A stretch of 43,462 nucleotides of DNA from Neomoorella stamsii. Its GTDB lineage: Bacteria > Bacillota > DSM-521 > Neomoorellales > Neomoorellaceae. The position numbers and the translations under genes were made by a program. Shown in pieces: positions 25,643-35,850 of this stretch (positions within the stretch are counted from its first letter, which is position 1; every line of letters starts with the position of its first letter). The notes beneath the pieces are model-generated. The model was not told the origin of the DNA. It worked only from the letters and a program-made list of their open reading frames with translations, and ran no database searches. The stretch covers positions 1 through 43,462 of the forward strand of contig NZ_PVXL01000042.1 of NCBI RefSeq assembly GCF_002995805.1. The letters are read 5' to 3'.

Positions 25643-27019
25643 TTATTTACCAATACAGAAGTCGCTAAAGATCCGGTCCAGGAGATCCTCCCGGGCGGTA
25701 GCTCCGGTGATTTCGCCCAGGAAATCGCGGGCCGCCCAGAGGTCAACGGCGATTAGATCGCCGGGCATACCCTCTTCCCAGGCGGCTATGGCGGCGTTCA
25801 GGTGTTCCAGGCATTTTTCCAGGGCGTCACGGTGGCGGGCCCGGGTGAGGAGGGGATCTCCCCGCTTCCTTACTGCCTTCCCGCCAAGGACGACCTCCTT
25901 TACCCTTTGGGCCAGTTCATCCAGGCCCCTGCCTTCCCGGGCGGAAATGGCCACCCGGGGGTAAAGGCTTGCAAAGGCCTCAAGCCCGGTTTTCTTTTCG
26001 CCTACCAGGTCAACTTTATTGCCTACGACAATCAGGGTTTTACCCGCCACTTCCTCCAGAATACGCTCATCTTCCGGTAAGATCCCGGTACTTAGATCAA
26101 CGACCATCAGGACCAGGTCGGCTTCCTTTACTGCCTGCCTTGTCCGCGCCACACCGATACTCTCCAGGGTATCGGCCGTTTCCCGCAAACCCGCAGTATC
26201 GATAAGGCGACAGGCAAAACCACCCAGCAGCAAAGTTTCTTCTATGGTATCCCTGGTGGTACCCGGAATCTGGCTGACAATAGCCCTTTCCTGGCGCAAT
26301 AATGCATTTAACAGGCTGGACTTGCCCACATTGGGCCGGCCGACAATGGCAATTTTCAGGCCTTCATTTAGGAGCCGTCCTTCTTCCCAGGTGCCCAGTA
26401 GTTTTTTTACCTCTTCCCGGGCCTGGCGCAGATTATCCAGCTCGCTAGCACTTACTTCGCCAACTTCGTCGGGAAAATCCAGACTGGCTTCAATGGCTGC
26501 CAGCACGCCGGTAAGAAAATCGTTTATCTCCGTTATTTTTTGGGACAGTTTACCCTGCAGCTGGCCTACGGCAGCTGCCAGTCCCTGGCTGCTCCTGGCC
26601 CGGATAACATCCAGCACTGCCTCAGCCTGAGCCAGGTCCAGGCGCCCGTTTAAAAAGGCGCGCCTGGTAAATTCTCCCGGCTCTGCCAGCCTGGCACCGT
26701 GGCGCAGAGCCAGTTGTAAAACCCTAGCTACTGCCAGGGGACCACCATGGCAGTTGATTTCCACTACATCTTCGGCCGTATAGCTGTGGGGAGCCCGCAT
26801 TATACAGGCCAGGACCTCATCGACGGTTTCTCCCGTCGCGGGATCGACAATCACTCCCAGACGCAGGGTATGGCTGCGGCTGGCAGCAAATTCCAGTCCC
26901 CGGCGGGGCTGAAATATTTTACTGGCGATGGCTACAGCTTCACTGCCGCTCAGGCGAATAATGCCGATGCCGCCTTCACCCGGCGGTGTGGCTACTGCGG
27001 CTATGGTGTCGGCCAGCAT
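25643..27019 (-). CDS. mnmE: tRNA modification GTPase MnmE
   Basis: A 458-residue GTPase, partner of MnmG. The N-terminal folate-binding domain starts DTIAAVATPPGEGGIGIIRL; the G domain has Walker A GRPNVGKSS and the G3 DTAGLRE; the C-terminus is the conserved FCIGK with its catalytic cysteine. The ATG at 27019 has GGGGAGGG 6-7 bases upstream; six more codons upstream have no such site. Confidence 0.97.
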   Translation of the reverse strand: MLADTIAAVATPPGEGGIGIIRLSGSEAVAIASKIFQPRRGLEFAASRSHTLRLGVIVDPATGETVDEVLACIMRAPHSYTAEDVVEINCHGGPLAVARVLQLALRHGARLAEPGEFTRRAFLNGRLDLAQAEAVLDVIRARSSQGLAAAVGQLQGKLSQKITEINDFLTGVLAAIEASLDFPDEVGEVSASELDNLRQAREEVKKLLGTWEEGRLLNEGLKIAIVGRPNVGKSSLLNALLRQERAIVSQIPGTTRDTIEETLLLGGFACRLIDTAGLRETADTLESIGVARTRQAVKEADLVLMVVDLSTGILPEDERILEEVAGKTLIVVGNKVDLVGEKKTGLEAFASLYPRVAISAREGRGLDELAQRVKEVVLGGKAVRKRGDPLLTRARHRDALEKCLEHLNAAIAAWEEGMPGDLIAVDLWAARDFLGEITGATAREDLLDRIFSDFCIGK

Positions 27020-27035
27020 AGCCTGCCCTCCCCAC

Positions 27036-27071
27036 ATAATAAAACCCAGTAATACTTAAGGTATCACTGGG
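27036..27071 (-). terminator. Terminator or attenuator between jag and mnmE
   Basis: On the minus strand CCCAGTGATAC-CTTAA-GTATTACTGGG followed by TTTTATTATG. Ten of eleven positions pair (27045-27055 with 27061-27071). It lies between jag and mnmE, so transcription of mnmE may depend on readthrough or on a start nearby. Confidence 0.65.
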
Positions 27072-27113
27072 CCACAGAAACATACCAGGTAATCTTATTT
27101 TAGCGCAAAAATG

Positions 27114-27734
27114 TTAATGACGCAAGGCAATAACAACCTTACGGTTTGGTTCCTGCCCTTCACTGAAGGTCAAGATCTCACTGTCGTTTTGTAAAGCAGT
27201 ATGGATAACGCGCCTTTCCTGGGGGTTCATGGGTTCCAGGACGACCCTTTTACCAGTTTCTTTTACCCGGGCCGACAAACGGCGGGCGAGATTGATTAAA
27301 GTTTGCTCCCGGCGCTTGCGGTACCCCTCTACATCCAGGACGATCTTGACTTTGTTCTTTAATACCCGGTTTACTGCCAGGTTGCATAAATACTGCAGGG
27401 CATCTAGGTTGTCGCCCCGCCGGCCAATTAAGATACCTAGGTCTTTGCCGTGAAAACTGACAAAATAGTACCCTTCCCGCTGCCGGATTTCGATGCCAGC
27501 TGCAACATGCATGGCTTTTAATACCTTTGTTAAAAAGTCATTAATTACTTCTTCTGGGCTATCGGGCAGGACAACCTTTACCCGGGCCTGGCGCGAGCCC
27601 AGTAAACCTAAAAAACCCTTACTACCTTCTTCTAAAATATAAATTTCTACTTCTTCCCTTTTGGCCCCCAAACTTCTCAGCGCTGCCTCAATGGCTTCCT
27701 CAACAGTCTTGCCGCTGGTTTCAATCTCCTTCAT
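27114..27734 (-). CDS. jag: RNA-binding protein Jag/KhpB (SpoIIIJ-associated)
   Basis: A 206-residue RNA-binding protein. The Jag-N domain (KEIETSGKTVEEAIEAAL, GFLGLLGSRQARVKV), KH domain (GKDLGILIGRRGDNLDALQY) and R3H domain (EPMNPQERRVIHTALQ) appear in order. The ATG at 27734 forms an ATGA overlap with the spoIIIJ stop and is preferred over the longer frame. Confidence 0.95.
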   Translation of the reverse strand: MKEIETSGKTVEEAIEAALRSLGAKREEVEIYILEEGSKGFLGLLGSRQARVKVVLPDSPEEVINDFLTKVLKAMHVAAGIEIRQREGYYFVSFHGKDLGILIGRRGDNLDALQYLCNLAVNRVLKNKVKIVLDVEGYRKRREQTLINLARRLSARVKETGKRVVLEPMNPQERRVIHTALQNDSEILTFSEGQEPNRKVVIALRH

Positions 27735-28411
27735 TTGGCGCTGATTTCCTCCTTCACCAGGTGCGGCTGCCGGCGTACCAGCCACTGTTCTAAAATGCCC
27801 ATTAAACTAAAGGTTACCCAGTAGAGAGATAGGCCAGCCGAAAAGCTCCGGCTCATCCAGCCAATTACCAGTGGCATGACTACAAGCATCGTCCTCTGGG
27901 TTTGATCTTGATTACCGCTGACCATACTTACCTTTTGCTGGAAAAAAGTACCCAGAGCAACTAAGATAGGTAAGATATAAGGATCCGGTTGCCCTAGATT
28001 GCTGACCCATAAAAAGTTGGCGTGGGCCAGTTCCACATAGGCCGGGTGGTGAACAGGATCAAAGAAGGTACGCAGGGCACTGAATAAAGCAAAAAGAATG
28101 GGCATTTGCACCAGCAAAGGTAAACATCCCCCCAGGGGATTAACACCTTCCTTCTGGTACAGTTCCATCATGGCCTGCTGAGCCTTCTGCGGGTTGCCCT
28201 TATACTTTTTTTGCAATTCCTGGATCTTGGGTTGAATTTCTTGCATTCGTTTCATGGAACGAAGCTGCCTGTAGGTTAAAGGGAAAAGGATTACCTTAAC
28301 GAGAATGGTAAATAAAATTATAGCCAGGCCATAATTGGGTATACCCATCATCCTGGTAATATTATATAAAAATTGTATTGATTGTGACAGGAAATCTACT
28401 AATATATTCAA
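27731..28411 (-). CDS. spoIIIJ: Membrane protein insertase YidC/SpoIIIJ
   Basis: A 226-residue Oxa1/YidC/Alb3-family insertase of the short Gram-positive type. Family marks: LFPLTYRQLRSMKRMQEIQP with the hydrophilic-groove region, KYKGNPQKAQQAMMELYQKE, NPLGGCLPLLVQMPILFALF. About five transmembrane helices. There is no obvious lipobox at the N-terminus (NILVDFLSQSIQFLYNI), unlike Bacillus SpoIIIJ. TTG start at 28411 with AGGGTG upstream. Confidence 0.95.
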   Translation of the reverse strand: MNILVDFLSQSIQFLYNITRMMGIPNYGLAIILFTILVKVILFPLTYRQLRSMKRMQEIQPKIQELQKKYKGNPQKAQQAMMELYQKEGVNPLGGCLPLLVQMPILFALFSALRTFFDPVHHPAYVELAHANFLWVSNLGQPDPYILPILVALGTFFQQKVSMVSGNQDQTQRTMLVVMPLVIGWMSRSFSAGLSLYWVTFSLMGILEQWLVRRQPHLVKEEISAK

Positions 28412-28471
28412 CTAGCACCCTGCCTTCTTCCCCACTTTAAGGAAAAGGCAGCCTTCACCTCCATTCTGGCT

Positions 28472-28693
28472 TTAACGAACCGGGTCATAACCTCCAGGAT
28501 GCCAAGGGTGACAGCGCCCTAATCTTTTTACTGCTAGGATACTTCCCCTGAACACTCCATATCTGCCTATTGCTTCCAGAGTATACTGGGAACAAGTGGG
28601 ATAGAAACGGCAATTTTTTCCCAGAATAGGGGAAATAAATAACTGGTATAAACGAATAAATAAGATAATACTCCTTTTAATCACCTGGGTCAC
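28472..28693 (-). CDS. yidD: Membrane protein insertion efficiency factor YidD
   Basis: A 73-residue protein with an amphipathic N-terminal helix and the conserved core [19 protein letters not shown] and [11 protein letters not shown]. It assists YidC in membrane insertion. The GTG at 28693 lies inside the end of rnpA (17-bp overlap) with GAGG 6 bases upstream. Confidence 0.95.
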   Translation of the reverse strand: MTQVIKRSIILFIRLYQLFISPILGKNCRFYPTCSQYTLEAIGRYGVFRGSILAVKRLGRCHPWHPGGYDPVR

Positions 28694-29045
28694 TGCTTTC
28701 CTCTTTAACCAAAATTTTCCCCCAGCGCCCTAAATTTAATACTTCTTGCTCCAGTTCATTAAAATTACTTTGCACGGCACTCTCCCTGGCTACCAGCACC
28801 ACATCCAAACCCGGCTGGAAAGAATTTATATGTTTACGACAGATTTCCCGCAGGCGGCGTTTTAATAAATTACGCTTTACAGCTTTGCCCACTTTTTTGG
28901 AAATGGAAAAACCAAAACGGGTAAGGTCATATTTATTGGGCAGATAATATAGTTTTAACATTTTGCCGCTTACTTTACGGCCCTGGCGGTAAACCCGGCG
29001 AAAATCCTTTGCTTTGACAATACGCCGCCCCGCATTTAACAACAT
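28677..29045 (-). CDS. rnpA: Ribonuclease P protein component
   Basis: A 122-residue basic protein subunit of RNase P, which trims tRNA 5' leaders. N-terminal [20 protein letters not shown] and the RNR motif as [14 protein letters not shown] are clear. ATG at 29045, 33 bp after rpmH; both are probably transcribed from the strong promoter at 29272-29301. Confidence 0.96.
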   Translation of the reverse strand: MLLNAGRRIVKAKDFRRVYRQGRKVSGKMLKLYYLPNKYDLTRFGFSISKKVGKAVKRNLLKRRLREICRKHINSFQPGLDVVLVARESAVQSNFNELEQEVLNLGRWGKILVKEESSDPGD

Positions 29046-29078
29046 CCTGCCCCCATGGAAAAAGGGATTGGGCCTGCC

Positions 29079-29213
29079 TTAAGCAGACAGGCGTTTACGA
29101 CCTTTCCGGCGCCGCCGCTTAATGACTTCCTGTCCGGCTCGAGTACGCATCCGCTTTAAAAAACCATGAACTCTTTGATGGCGTCTCCTTTTAGGTTGAT
29201 AAGTCCTTTTCAA
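29079..29213 (-). CDS. rpmH: 50S ribosomal protein L34
   Basis: A 44-residue L34: begins [20 protein letters not shown], continues [19 protein letters not shown] and ends KRLSA, full-length and canonical. The start is a TTG at 29213 with GGAGGG 10 bases upstream; it is too short for many gene finders. First gene of the leftward oriC cluster. Confidence 0.97.
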   Translation of the reverse strand: MKRTYQPKRRRHQRVHGFLKRMRTRAGQEVIKRRRRKGRKRLSA

Positions 29214-29271
29214 ACTTACTTTTCCCTCCTACCAAAGTTATCTTTTATCTTTTTCCAGCCGTATCATTCAA

Positions 29272-29301
29272 ATTATAGCTGAGTCTTTTTCCATCTGTCA
29301 A
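29272..29301 (-). promoter_or_regulatory. Strong promoter of rpmH-rnpA
   Basis: On the minus strand TTGACA, 18-bp spacer, TATAAT, both boxes perfect. It lies about 60 bp upstream of rpmH and faces away from dnaA. Confidence 0.88.
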
Positions 29302-29324
29302 GGAAAAGGAATTTTTGTTGCCTG

Positions 29325-29394
29325 TTGATAGTTATCCCCAAAGCTGGTAAGATAAAAATGCGTGATTTCCCTTTATCCCCCTCATTTATCCCCG
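29325..29394 (+). promoter_or_regulatory. oriC: oriC upstream half: dnaA promoter with DnaA boxes
   Basis: TTGATA (29325-29330), 17-bp spacer, TAAGAT (29348-29353) faces dnaA. DnaA-box-like 9-mers TTATCCCCA (29332-29340), TTATCCCCC (29373-29381) and TTATCCCCG (29386-29394) share the TTATCC core. The first lies in the promoter spacer, so DnaA binding there should repress dnaA. This is the upstream part of a bipartite origin of Bacillus type. Confidence 0.75.
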
Positions 29395-29451
29395 ATATTC
29401 ATTTTATAGACATCTGATTTTATTAACATCTTCCTCAGGGAGGTCTCCTTT

Positions 29452-30780
29452 TTGTCACCAAATCAACTCGATCTAGCCTGGCAACAGGTATTATCTATTT
29501 TAGAAAAACAAATTAGTTTCTCCGCCCTGGAAGCATGGTTTTTTGATACCCGACCGGTAACCATGCAAGGTAACACTCTGGTCCTGGCCGCAGCCAACGA
29601 ATTTGCCCGCGATTACATCCAGAGCCGTTATTATCCTTTGGTTCAGGAAGCCCTGCAAAAAGTCCTGGCCCGGGAACCAATTAATATCCAGGTCATTTGC
29701 TTTTCTCCGGCCGGAGACCTGGCCACAGCAACCCCTGAAGCAGCAGACGACGACCTGCCCCGGCTTAACCCCAGGTACACTTTTGATACCTTTGTGGTGG
29801 GCAACAGTAACCGCTTCGCCCATGCTGCCTGCCTGGCAGTAGCCGAAACGCCGGCCAATTCTTATAATCCTTTATTTATTTATGGTGGTGTTGGCCTGGG
29901 GAAAACCCACCTCATGCAGGCTATCGGCCATCACGTCCGCCAGCACTTACCCAATTTCCGGGTCCTGTACATTTCCTCGGAAAGGTTTACCAACGACCTG
30001 ATTAACGCCATCCGTGATGAGCAGACGGAAGAATTCCGGGCTAAATACCGTAACATTGACGTCCTCCTTATTGATGATATTCAGTTCTTGGCAAAAAAAG
30101 AAAGTACCCAGGTAGAATTTTTCCATACCTTCAACCACCTGTATGAAGCCAACAAACAGATAGTAATCTCCAGTGACCGGCCGCCTAAAGAAATACCTAC
30201 TTTAGAAGACCGCTTACGATCGCGTTTTGAGTGGGGACTCATTACCGATATCCAGCCGCCCGACTTGGAAACCAGGATGGCTATCTTACGTAAGAAAGCA
30301 GCTGCCGAAAATATTATTCTCCCGGATGATGTCATGTTTTTTATGGCCCAAAAAATAGATTCGAATATCCGGGAACTGGAAGGGGCTTTGATCCGGGTAG
30401 CAGCCTATGCTGCCTTTACGAAAGAAGAAGTTACCATCGAGTTAGCGGAAAAAGTTCTCAAGGATGCCTTAAACCTAGCCAGGCCGAAGCCAATCACCAT
30501 CAACCTGATCCAGGAAGTGGTGGCTCGCTATTTCAACTTGAAGCCTGAAGATTTAAAGGCTAAAAAGCGGAACCGCTCGGTAGCCTTTCCCCGGCAAATA
30601 GCCATGTACCTGGCCAGGGAGATGATCGATGCCTCTTTACCCCAGATCGGTGAGGCCTTTGGCGGCAGGGATCATACAACTGTCCTTCATGCCTACAACA
30701 AGATACGCGATGATTTAATAAGCGATCCTTCCCTGCCCCAGATGATATCCCAGCTTATGCAGGAAATTAGAAACCAGTAA
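29452..30780 (+). CDS. dnaA: Chromosomal replication initiator DnaA
   Basis: A 442-residue AAA+ initiator. Domain I is LDLAWQQVLSILEKQISFS; Walker A GGVGLGKT (145-152); Walker B LLIDDIQFL; domain IV carries the DNA-binding helix-turn-helix PRQIAMYLARE and FGGRDHTTVLHAYNKI. The TTG at 29452 is preceded by GGGAGGTCTCCTTT. DnaA boxes flank the gene on both sides, one overlapping its stop codon. Confidence 0.98.
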   Translation: MSPNQLDLAWQQVLSILEKQISFSALEAWFFDTRPVTMQGNTLVLAAANEFARDYIQSRYYPLVQEALQKVLAREPINIQVICFSPAGDLATATPEAADDDLPRLNPRYTFDTFVVGNSNRFAHAACLAVAETPANSYNPLFIYGGVGLGKTHLMQAIGHHVRQHLPNFRVLYISSERFTNDLINAIRDEQTEEFRAKYRNIDVLLIDDIQFLAKKESTQVEFFHTFNHLYEANKQIVISSDRPPKEIPTLEDRLRSRFEWGLITDIQPPDLETRMAILRKKAAAENIILPDDVMFFMAQKIDSNIRELEGALIRVAAYAAFTKEEVTIELAEKVLKDALNLARPKPITINLIQEVVARYFNLKPEDLKAKKRNRSVAFPRQIAMYLAREMIDASLPQIGEAFGGRDHTTVLHAYNKIRDDLISDPSLPQMISQLMQEIRNQ

Positions 30781-30858
30781 TCCACATATCTTAAATCCCG
30801 TCCTGGCTGCATTTACGGCTGCTATTAACATATCCACAGGCCCTACTACTACTACTAT
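30778..30858 (+). promoter_or_regulatory. oriC: oriC unwinding region: DnaA boxes, GC cluster, DnaA-trios
   Basis: DnaA boxes TAATCCACA (30778-30786, across the dnaA stop) and ATATCCACA (30830-30838), each one base from consensus. The second is followed at once by GGCCC (30839-30843) and by five tandem CTA triplets (30843-30857). This box, GC cluster and trio order is the basal unwinding system described for Bacillus subtilis oriC, so strand opening should start here. Confidence 0.85.
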
Positions 30859-30891
30859 TCATCTTTATGATGATGATGGAGGAACCATGTT

Positions 30892-32043
30892 ATGCATATT
30901 TCCTGTTCACAACCCCAGCTTTTACAGGCCGTCCAAAAGGTTTACCGGGCGGTAGCCACCACCACTACTCTACCAGCCCTTACAGGTATTCTATTCCAGG
31001 CACAAGATAATATGCTAACTTTACAGGGAACCGATCTTGATCTAGGCATTGTTTACAGTTTCCCTGTGGAAGTACTAACTCCCGGCGAACTACTCCTGCC
31101 GGCGCGCATTTTTTCAGAAATGGTGCGGCGTTTACCCCCGACTAACCTCTCTTTACTAGCCCTGCCGGATAATACCGTTGAAATAACCTACATGCAGTCT
31201 AGGGTCCAGTTAAATAGCTTCGATCCCAACCAGTTTCCTTCCCTGCCAGACCTGGAAGGCAATGTGTCCCTGGAGGTAAATATAAACACTATTAAAGATG
31301 CCGTCCGCAAAGTAAGTATAGCTACTAGCAGTGAGGATTTGCGAAGTATTTTTAGCGGGATACTACTGGAAATAGAACCCGGTGGGAATCAATTTAACCT
31401 GGTGGCTACCGATACCCACCGGCTGGCCGTCTACCATGGCCAGCTGGCGGGAGTTACCAGCCAGGAGCCGGTAAACGCCCTCATTGGCAGCCGTTCCTTA
31501 AATGAACTGGCCCGCCTGCTGCCAAGTGAAGAAGGCCAGGTGCAAATAAGCATTGGTTCCAGCCAGATTTTTGCCCGGTATGAAAACTTAAAGTTGTATG
31601 CCCGGCTTCTTGACGGAAAATTTCCCCATTACCGCCAGGTTATTCCTCAATCCCATGTTACCACAGTAAAGGTGACTACCAGGGACTTACTGGAAACAAC
31701 AGAACGAGCTACCTTGCTGGCCCGGGATGAAATAAAATCCCGTTCCCATATTATCTTCCTGCAGGTTGGTGAAACTTTAAAGATTACCAGCGAGGCTGCC
31801 GAAGTTGGCCACCTGGAGGAAGAATTGGTGGCGCAGGTTGAAGGCGAGCCTTTAACCCTGGCCCTGAACGGCCGTTATTTACTGGAAACGTTACGTATAA
31901 TAGACACGGAAGAGGTTATCCTGGAGATGCTGGCACCTTTAAAACCAGTAGTTGTGAAACCGGCAGGTGAGGATAATTATTTTTGCCTCATCCTGCCAGT
32001 AAGGATCAATACCGCACCGGAAAGCAACCCGCCAAGTGTCTAA
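30892..32043 (+). CDS. dnaN: DNA polymerase III sliding clamp (beta subunit)
   Basis: A 383-residue beta clamp of three similar domains. Typical segments are ALTGILFQAQDNMLTLQGTD, LVATDTHRLAVYHG and the C-terminal cleft residues in PLKPVVVKPAGEDNYFCLILPVR. The ATG at 30892 has GGAGG 9 bases upstream. It follows dnaA after 111 bp of origin DNA. Confidence 0.97.
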   Translation: MHISCSQPQLLQAVQKVYRAVATTTTLPALTGILFQAQDNMLTLQGTDLDLGIVYSFPVEVLTPGELLLPARIFSEMVRRLPPTNLSLLALPDNTVEITYMQSRVQLNSFDPNQFPSLPDLEGNVSLEVNINTIKDAVRKVSIATSSEDLRSIFSGILLEIEPGGNQFNLVATDTHRLAVYHGQLAGVTSQEPVNALIGSRSLNELARLLPSEEGQVQISIGSSQIFARYENLKLYARLLDGKFPHYRQVIPQSHVTTVKVTTRDLLETTERATLLARDEIKSRSHIIFLQVGETLKITSEAAEVGHLEEELVAQVEGEPLTLALNGRYLLETLRIIDTEEVILEMLAPLKPVVVKPAGEDNYFCLILPVRINTAPESNPPSV

Positions 32044-32054
32044 CGGGGGTAATT

Positions 32055-32282
32055 ATGCCTAGCAAAAACGTTCCTATTACCACTCCATCTATCCGGCTTG
32101 ACCAGTTCTTAAAATGGGCTGGCATAGCAGCAACCGGCGGCCAGGCTAAAGAAATGATTGCCGGCGGCCTGGTACGGGTTAACGGTCAAACAGAGAAACG
32201 CCGCAGCCATACTTTAGGGCCTGGCGATGAGGTGGAAGTTAAGGGTGCCAGTTATAAGCTTACGGCAGCTCCAGTTGACTAA
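32055..32282 (+). CDS. yaaA: S4-domain RNA-binding protein YaaA
   Basis: A 75-residue S4-domain protein: RLDQFLKWAGIAATGGQAKE, GLVRVNGQTEKRR and PGDEVEVKG span the S4 fold. In Bacillus the orthologue acts in ribosome assembly and always sits between dnaN and recF. ATG at 32055 with GGGGG upstream; the longer frame overlapping dnaN is rejected. Confidence 0.93.
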   Translation: MPSKNVPITTPSIRLDQFLKWAGIAATGGQAKEMIAGGLVRVNGQTEKRRSHTLGPGDEVEVKGASYKLTAAPVD

Positions 32283-33336
32283 TTTTCGCAGTTACCGCGA
32301 GTTAACCTGGCACTGCCAGCCGGGCCTGAACATTATCCAGGGTCCCAACGCGGCCGGCAAGACCAATCTCCTGGAAGCTGTTGGCTATTTAAGTTTTGCC
32401 CGATCTTTACGCCAGCAGCAAGACCAGCAAGTGGTAAGCTGGGGGGAAAACTCTTTCCAGGTAAAAGGCTTCTGTAATGCCAGCCAGGAAAACCTGGAAC
32501 TAGCTATTATTTACCAGCAAAATCACAAAGAGTTAACAATTAACGGCCAGCAACACCGCTTAGTTGATCTCCTGGGTATTTTGCCGGTTATCTATTTTGG
32601 ACCCGATGATCTGCTCCTGCTTAAAGGTGCGCCTGTCTACCGGCGCCAGTTCCTGGACCGGGAGATAAGCATCCTTGACCGGCTCTATTGCCACAGCCTC
32701 CAGTCTTATCGTCGCCTCCTTTTACAGCGCAACCGTTTACTGCGGGAGATCAAGGCAGGCCGGGGAAAAGGTCAGGACCTTGAACCCTGGAATATTCAGT
32801 TAGTATCTACCGGATTGGCCATTATCCAGAGAAGAAGGGCCTTTCTCCAGGCCCTGGAACCCCTGGCAGCAGCCATCTACCAGAGTATGGATGCCAGGGA
32901 ACAGCTAACCCTTACCTACCGGCCCAGCGTCAGCGACGGCGAGGAATGGCTGGCAAAAATAAATGCGGGCCAGGAAAGGGAAATCCAAGCGGGCTTAAGT
33001 CTCTGGGGACCCCATCGTGATGATTTCTCCTTTTTTATTGGCGACTATGAAGCGCGCTTCTTTGCTTCCCAGGGCCAGCAAAGGTCAGCCGTGCTGGCCC
33101 TCAAAATAGCTGAAGCCAGGATCTTTATGCAGGTCCTGGGAAAGAGGCCTATTTTGCTTCTGGATGACGTTTTCTCCGAGCTGGATAGCAAACGCCAGCA
33201 GGCCTTGCTGGAACTCCTGGCCACCGCCGGCCAGACCTTTTTAACGACCACGGAATTGACCAGACTACCGGCCAGCCTCCTGGAGCAGGCCACCCTTTGG
33301 CAATTATCAGGGGAAAGAAGGTTAGTGACAGGGTAG
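32245..33336 (+). CDS. recF: DNA replication/repair protein RecF
   Basis: A 363-residue SMC-like ATPase that loads RecA at gaps. N-terminal LQLTNFRSYREL; Walker A GPNAAGKTNLLEA; signature SQGQQRSAVLALKIAEA; Walker B ILLLDDVFSELD. The GTG at 32245 has GGTGG 9 bases upstream and gives the normal N-terminus; an ATG at 32227 is possible. It overlaps yaaA by 38 bp. Confidence 0.96.
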   Translation: MPVISLRQLQLTNFRSYRELTWHCQPGLNIIQGPNAAGKTNLLEAVGYLSFARSLRQQQDQQVVSWGENSFQVKGFCNASQENLELAIIYQQNHKELTINGQQHRLVDLLGILPVIYFGPDDLLLLKGAPVYRRQFLDREISILDRLYCHSLQSYRRLLLQRNRLLREIKAGRGKGQDLEPWNIQLVSTGLAIIQRRRAFLQALEPLAAAIYQSMDAREQLTLTYRPSVSDGEEWLAKINAGQEREIQAGLSLWGPHRDDFSFFIGDYEARFFASQGQQRSAVLALKIAEARIFMQVLGKRPILLLDDVFSELDSKRQQALLELLATAGQTFLTTTELTRLPASLLEQATLWQLSGERRLVTG

Positions 33337-33457
33337 GGATATGTCCCGGAACCTATGAGGCGTGGAGCAAAGGTCAAAAGGACAGGCGAGGTGAGGCAAC
33401 CGCTGCCGGAGCCGAGGACGCCTGAGAGTAGCAGAACCTTATTCGGAGGTGGTTATT

Positions 33458-33715
33458 ATGTACCTGCACATAGGTAACGAGATGGTTGTCCCCTGCAAGG
33501 AGATTATCGCTATCCTCAACTTGAGTACAACCGGCCGGGCTGGGGTTAACAGTGAATTTTTAAATAAGGCCAACCTTAAAGTCAAAAAAGATCCCCGGAC
33601 CGAAGGTTGCAAATCCTGCATTATTACCGATAAGGAGATATATTATTCGAGCATTTCTTCCGGTACCCTGATGAAGAGAGCCAGTTGTATCTTCAGCAAC
33701 CTGGAACAGGAATAA
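33458..33715 (+). CDS. remB: Extracellular matrix regulator RemB (DUF370)
   Basis: An 85-residue DUF370 protein starting MYLHIGNEMVVPCKEIIAIL, a DNA-binding family whose Bacillus member YaaB/RemB sits at the same place and is tied to biofilm-matrix control. ATG at 33458 with CGGAGGTGG 5-6 bases upstream. A GC-rich imperfect hairpin (AGGCCCT/AGGGCCT, about 33716-33744) follows, without a T run. Confidence 0.9.
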   Translation: MYLHIGNEMVVPCKEIIAILNLSTTGRAGVNSEFLNKANLKVKKDPRTEGCKSCIITDKEIYYSSISSGTLMKRASCIFSNLEQE

Positions 33716-33779
33716 GGCCCTCCCTGCCGGGATCAAGGGCCTGCTTTAGCAAGATATGGTCAAGTACCGGGAAGCCTGC

Positions 33780-35745
<1,966 letters not shown>

Positions 35746-35747
35746 TT

Positions 35748-35776
35748 GGAGGGGGCCTGACCCCCGTTTTTTCTTT
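35748..35776 (+). terminator. Terminator after gyrB
   Basis: GGGGG-CCTGA-CCCCC (35751-35765) followed by GTTTTTTCTTT, directly after the gyrB stop. gyrA has its own promoter just beyond. Confidence 0.7.
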
Positions 35777-35784
35777 AGAACTGT

Positions 35785-35813
35785 TTGGCGAAAGGACACT
35801 GTGAGGTTATAAT
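35785..35813 (+). promoter_or_regulatory. Promoter of gyrA
   Basis: TTGGCG, 17-bp spacer, TATAAT (35808-35813), 37 bp upstream of the gyrA start. Confidence 0.7.
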
Positions 35814-35850
35814 TAGATAAAGAGTCACTGCGAAAGAAGGTGGAAAATAC

